From: Opisthocomus hoazin
Lineage: Eukaryota; Chordata; Aves; Opisthocomiformes; Opisthocomidae
Reading direction: 5' to 3'
Assembly (NCBI RefSeq): GCF_030867145.1
Contig: NC_134415.1
Coordinates: 71,701,300-71,765,299 of the forward strand
DNA: 64,000 bases
A program made the translations under genes and the position numbers. Positions 60,468 through 64,000 of the stretch are shown here, piece by piece. The stretch's first letter is position 1. Every line of letters starts with the position of its first letter. The notes under the pieces were generated by a model, which searched no databases, had not been told where the DNA came from, and saw only the letters and a list, made by a program, of their open reading frames with translations.

Positions 60468-60850
60468 CACCCCAGAAAAGACTTTGAAAATATGGAGAAG
60501 GTTCACAGAAGAGCTGGAAGAATGACTAGGGGACTAGGTGGAGGAAATTAAACAAGTTAGTTAAGTAAAGGATATTAAAGTTCAGAACAAATTGTAAAAT
60601 TAAGGACTAAAATATTGCTAACGACAGAGTGATGGAGTTTTCAGATAAATGTATTGTAAGCAACTGGACAGAAAGCTAGAAATCTAGACAAGTTAAAGGT
60701 AAATTTTAATAAGAATTGTGGTGAGATTTCCATTGTGGCACATTTTAAAATCAAGATTAAATGTATTTTGAACTTTAGTTCAGTTGGGAATTGGTTCAGG
60801 GAATCACTATGCCCTGTGTTATGTAAGAGGTCAAACTAGGTAATTGCAGC
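60468..60850 (+). mobile_element. Ancient CR1 (turtle-type) 3' region
   Basis: ATATGGAGAAGGTTCACAGA and AGAGCTGGAAGAATGACTAG match the region encoding LEKVQRRA, and the 3' end follows the old amniote CR1: CATTTTAAAATCAAGATTAA, CTTTAGTTCAGTTGGGAATT, GGTTCAGGGAATCACTATGC, CCTGTGTTATGTAAGAGGTC and AAACTAGG. A large internal deletion and many stops are present. It is much older than the tails at 12.5, 48.8 and 59.2 kb. Confidence 0.85.
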
Positions 60851-63715
60851 ATTTTCTTCTGTCTTCGTGATTTTTGGCTCTAGTATGGTGCATTCAATAT
60901 TGGTATGCAACAATTTTAGTGTATAGTAGTATTTGTGAAAGAAATTAATTCCACAAATGGGGAAAAATGAGCACCTTGCTTCAGCAGAAGAATAGCAGAG
61001 ACACTTGCAGTGATAGTAAAGTATTTCCAATTAGTATCTAGCTCACTCAGGTACAGCGAAGTACAATTACTTTCAACTGTATTATGCTTTCTTTTACTAT
61101 TTTCTTCTTGAGTAAATTAACTTCAATTTGCACATTCAGTAATAAGTAGCACACTGCATATTACACCATTATTACTGCGCCTAATTCACTAAATATGTAA
61201 TTTACATTGCTATTTATGTAAGTGCTGAATTAAATCCAAAGAATCCCAGGAGAGCAGTAACCAGCTTGTTCCAGACCTCAGCCTAATGTTTTATATGGAA
61301 ATACAGGGAAAGAAGGCACACCTCAAAATCTTCAACCCTTATGTCAGGAACTGCTTCTGAATCTCCAGAAAGGAAGAAAGTAGTATCTTAAAACATACCT
61401 CTGAAACAAAATGCAGAGGATTTAAAGGAGGTAAAGATCACTTGGGAGTAGGGCAAAGAGAAGAAAGTGAGGGAACATGTCACCTTGACTCTTTCTTTCA
61501 CTTCCTTTTTTTTTAATTTTTCATTTTTATGAAGCATAATATTTCTGACTTCTCTATTCTACAGAGGGCTGTGGATTAGTATGAAATGTGCAGAGGGATG
61601 AAATTTCAAAATAATCGTACTGCTGGCAGGAGGTTGCCTGAGGCAAACACAGCTCCTCTCCACCGATCACCATATAATCACAGTGCCAGACATTTGCTCT
61701 TATGAAATGATCAGGTGCATAAACTGAAGGCTACGAGTACATCAGGGCAGTCCACCACAGGTGGAGCCCCCCCCCAACAGCAAGTTCCCTTCCTGAAACA
61801 TATTAAAAGAAGTGACCTCTAGAGACAGCAGTGACAGGGATTTGCACAGTGACATAAATCAAGCGTCTCACGGAATAGGGCCACACTAATGAGGCACAGG
61901 CACCGCACAGCCTCAAGAACTGGAAATATTTTATCTTCATGAAATAAGAGTACATTCACGGGATCTGGGTAATTAACGATGCAGGGAAAGATACTCTGGG
62001 CATGGCTATGTTGCTAAATAACAAAGGGCCAAGGACCAGTCTCTGGCTTCGAGGTCAAATCATGTAGAGTGGCTGTTGTCCTCACTGCTTTGGTGCACCT
62101 CCAGCTAGAGCACAGGCTGCAGAGCACAGGCTGCGTAGCACTTAACTGAGACTCCTATGAGTCCTACATGGTGGGACTTACAGCTCTGTGGCAATTCCAT
62201 TTTCATTGTTTATTTTCAGTTCAAGATGTCTGAAATGATGAGGGCTGTGTCACAGCCCAACAGAGCAAGGTTTTGCCTTCTAGTATGCAGTTGCTGTACT
62301 GTAAAATGGCTGTCATGCCATACCCATCCAAGGTTTTCTCATAGTGCAGGTGGCAAGGCAGAAAAGAGACAGCAGAAAACATTCTTGTTTGATATTTATG
62401 CCTGTGTTGAGATGTTCCCTTTATTTTGTCTTGTCTTTAACCCTGGAAACTTCTCCTGGATTAAAATCTGAGGATTGAGTCATGTCTCTTGGATGTAGCA
62501 GGAGGGTATTAGGCAGTGCTTGAGGGTTTGAGACATCTGGGGATAACACTGGGAGACTGTGTAAGCTTGAAGGACATAAAAATGGTGCTGTCTTTACCAT
62601 CCTGCCGTTTGGGGAGGTCTCTGAAAGGAGCTATCTCCCTAAATGTGCGCACGTACTGTCAGAGGAAATGCTTGTGGGAGTATTCAAAACAAAGGCAGGG
62701 TGTAAGCTAAGAAATAAGTAATGTAATTTATCAAGAGTCCAGCACTTGAGCTTGCTCTCTGGCCCTCTCTTCTTATGAACACAGAAGTACTCCTTGAGGA
62801 CATTCATTTGAAGCCTTTCAACATCTATGATCCAAAAGGTTGCCAACATACTCAAAACACATATTGTTAGTGTGATTACTATTATTCTGCAAATCTCTGC
62901 ACTTACAGCAGTAATTACTTGTCACAGACAGCCTTGCTGAGAGTAATGGTCTCCTGATCATTAATGCAAACTAGTGCAAGTAGTTGCTGCACCACTGGGA
63001 CCAGACAGACAGAAGAAGACCCTGCCTTTCCTTCATATTTTTCTGCTGACCACATTAAAGATCTTCATGGCATCTGTGTGGGAGTGTACCTGTTCTCTTG
63101 GTTAGAAGTTAGGTCTCCACCATTTGCATTTGCCTTACTCTGTGAGGTGTTCACTTATTTGTACGATGCATAGAATAAATGGTGCTCTTTATAAGTTGTA
63201 GTGTTTCCTTCTCTTCTTTTTTCCGGGGATGCTAAGACTTGGCTTCAGACAGGCCTTCCCTTCCTCCCCTCTACAGCCTTTCAATAAAGGATGAAAAAAA
63301 TAGTGAAAGTACTTGCTAGACATCTGGTGTTTTAAAAGATTTCTCTGAAAAGGTTGTGTGCATGTGTGTGTGCACATGTGTACGTCCAGGTGTGTGAGAG
63401 AGGGAGGCGAGATTTTGGTGCAAAGAGATGGGCTGTATTTGTTGGTCCATTCTCCTTGCTTCTTCCTTTTTATGAATTTCTACATACAGAGAATGCATTT
63501 TCCTCTTCAGACTAACTGTGGTGAAGATGTTAGGGGAAACTCAGCCTGACAGCATCCAGTCACCACTCTTTAAAGGCTCTGATGTCATGGCACACCAACA
63601 TTGAGCATTAATGTCATCTAGGTTTTATGTCCATCTTTAACTTAGCAACTTGTTAAGTAAATATTAAAACACAGGCTCAAGGAAAGCTCAGAGTAGACAC
63701 TAGCATAAAAAGAAT
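60851..63715. other. Intronic sequence with minor simple repeats
   Basis: A run of nine C lies at 61767-61775. A short tandem of AGAGCACAGGCTGC lies near 62107-62137. A TG-rich microsatellite is listed separately. A 50-base minus-strand stretch at 63090-63139 has a donor and matching phase for the nested-gene model, but a weak acceptor, and is not called. Confidence 0.4.
63354..63399. repeat. (TG)n-rich microsatellite
   Basis: GTTGTGTGCATGTGTGTGTG is followed by CACATGTGTACGTCCAGG and TGTGTGAGAG. The TG run is imperfect. Confidence 0.85.
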
Positions 63716-64000
63716 GTTTCCATCCATGGGCCCCGATGGAAGGCACCCACGAGTGCTGAGGGAGCTGGCGGATGTCATTGCTGAGCCACTCTCCATCATC
63801 TTTGAGAGGTCCTGGAGGACAGGACAGGTGCCCAAGGACTGGAGAAAGGCCAATGTCACTCCAATCTTCAAAAAGGGCAAGAAGGAGGACCCAGGGAACT
63901 ACAGGCCAGTCAGCCTCACCTCCATCCCGGGAACTGTGATGGAGCAGCTTATCCTGGAGCTTATCAACAAACAAGTGAAGGAAAAGAAGGTTATCAGGAG
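63716..64000 (+). mobile_element. CR1 LINE ORF2, 5'-truncated, running off the window
   Basis: From the ATG at 63726 the frame is open to the window end and reads as the start of the CR1 reverse-transcriptase domain: MGPDGRHPRVLRELADVIAE, then FERSWRTGQVPKDWRKANV, TPIFKKGKKEDPGNYRPVSL and TSIPGTVMEQLILELINK. These are the first conserved RT blocks (PIFKKG and NYRPVSL). Codon-level preservation is much better than in the copy at 1001-2040. The endonuclease domain is absent, so the insertion is 5' truncated near 63716. The catalytic FADD block would lie beyond the window. Confidence 0.95.

Overview
The window looks like avian nuclear DNA. It is AT-rich and has no long uninterrupted gene. It carries CR1 LINE copies with the bird-type TCATAGAATCATAGAATC 3' end, a solo endogenous-retrovirus LTR of a type common in birds, and older amniote repeats (MIR-like, L2-like and turtle-type CR1 remnants). 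Almost all of it reads as intron.

The anchor is one short minus-strand exon at 44127-44187. It encodes [20 protein letters not shown] with canonical splice sites and matches the fourth membrane segment of NKAIN2, the Na+/K+-transporting ATPase interacting protein 2. No neighbouring NKAIN2 exon was found on either side. The window therefore appears to hold at least 44 kb of the intron after this exon (positions 1-44126) and about 20 kb of the intron before it (44188-64000).

Layout. 1-2040: anonymous intron, then a 3' CR1 copy (+). 2041-12517: mostly unique sequence with a small CR1 scrap and a CpG-dense patch near 9.0-9.13 kb. 12.5-30.1 kb: a CR1 tail (-), a MIR-like SINE, microsatellites, and an ancient CR1 reverse-transcriptase remnant (-) at 27.86-28.6 kb. 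30.16-30.82 kb: solo LTR (+). 31.4-33.4 kb: pyrimidine-rich sequence ending in an L2-like LINE tail. 36.8-40.4 kb: several plus-strand stretches bounded by good splice signals, a possible antisense non-coding transcript. 44.1 kb: NKAIN2 exon. 48.8-49 kb: CR1 tail (-). 50.2-56.2 kb: a possible unrecognised multi-exon gene on the minus strand, nested in the NKAIN2 intron; its two 3' exons and poly(A) signal are the best-supported part. 59.2-60.85 kb: one well-preserved CR1 tail (-), a perfect 24-bp palindrome, and an old CR1 (+). 63.7 kb to the end: the start of a CR1 ORF2 fragment (+) that runs out of the window.

There are no rRNA or tRNA genes, CRISPR arrays or operons. The most interesting item is the nested minus-strand gene candidate. 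Its exons are phase-compatible, but I do not recognise the protein.
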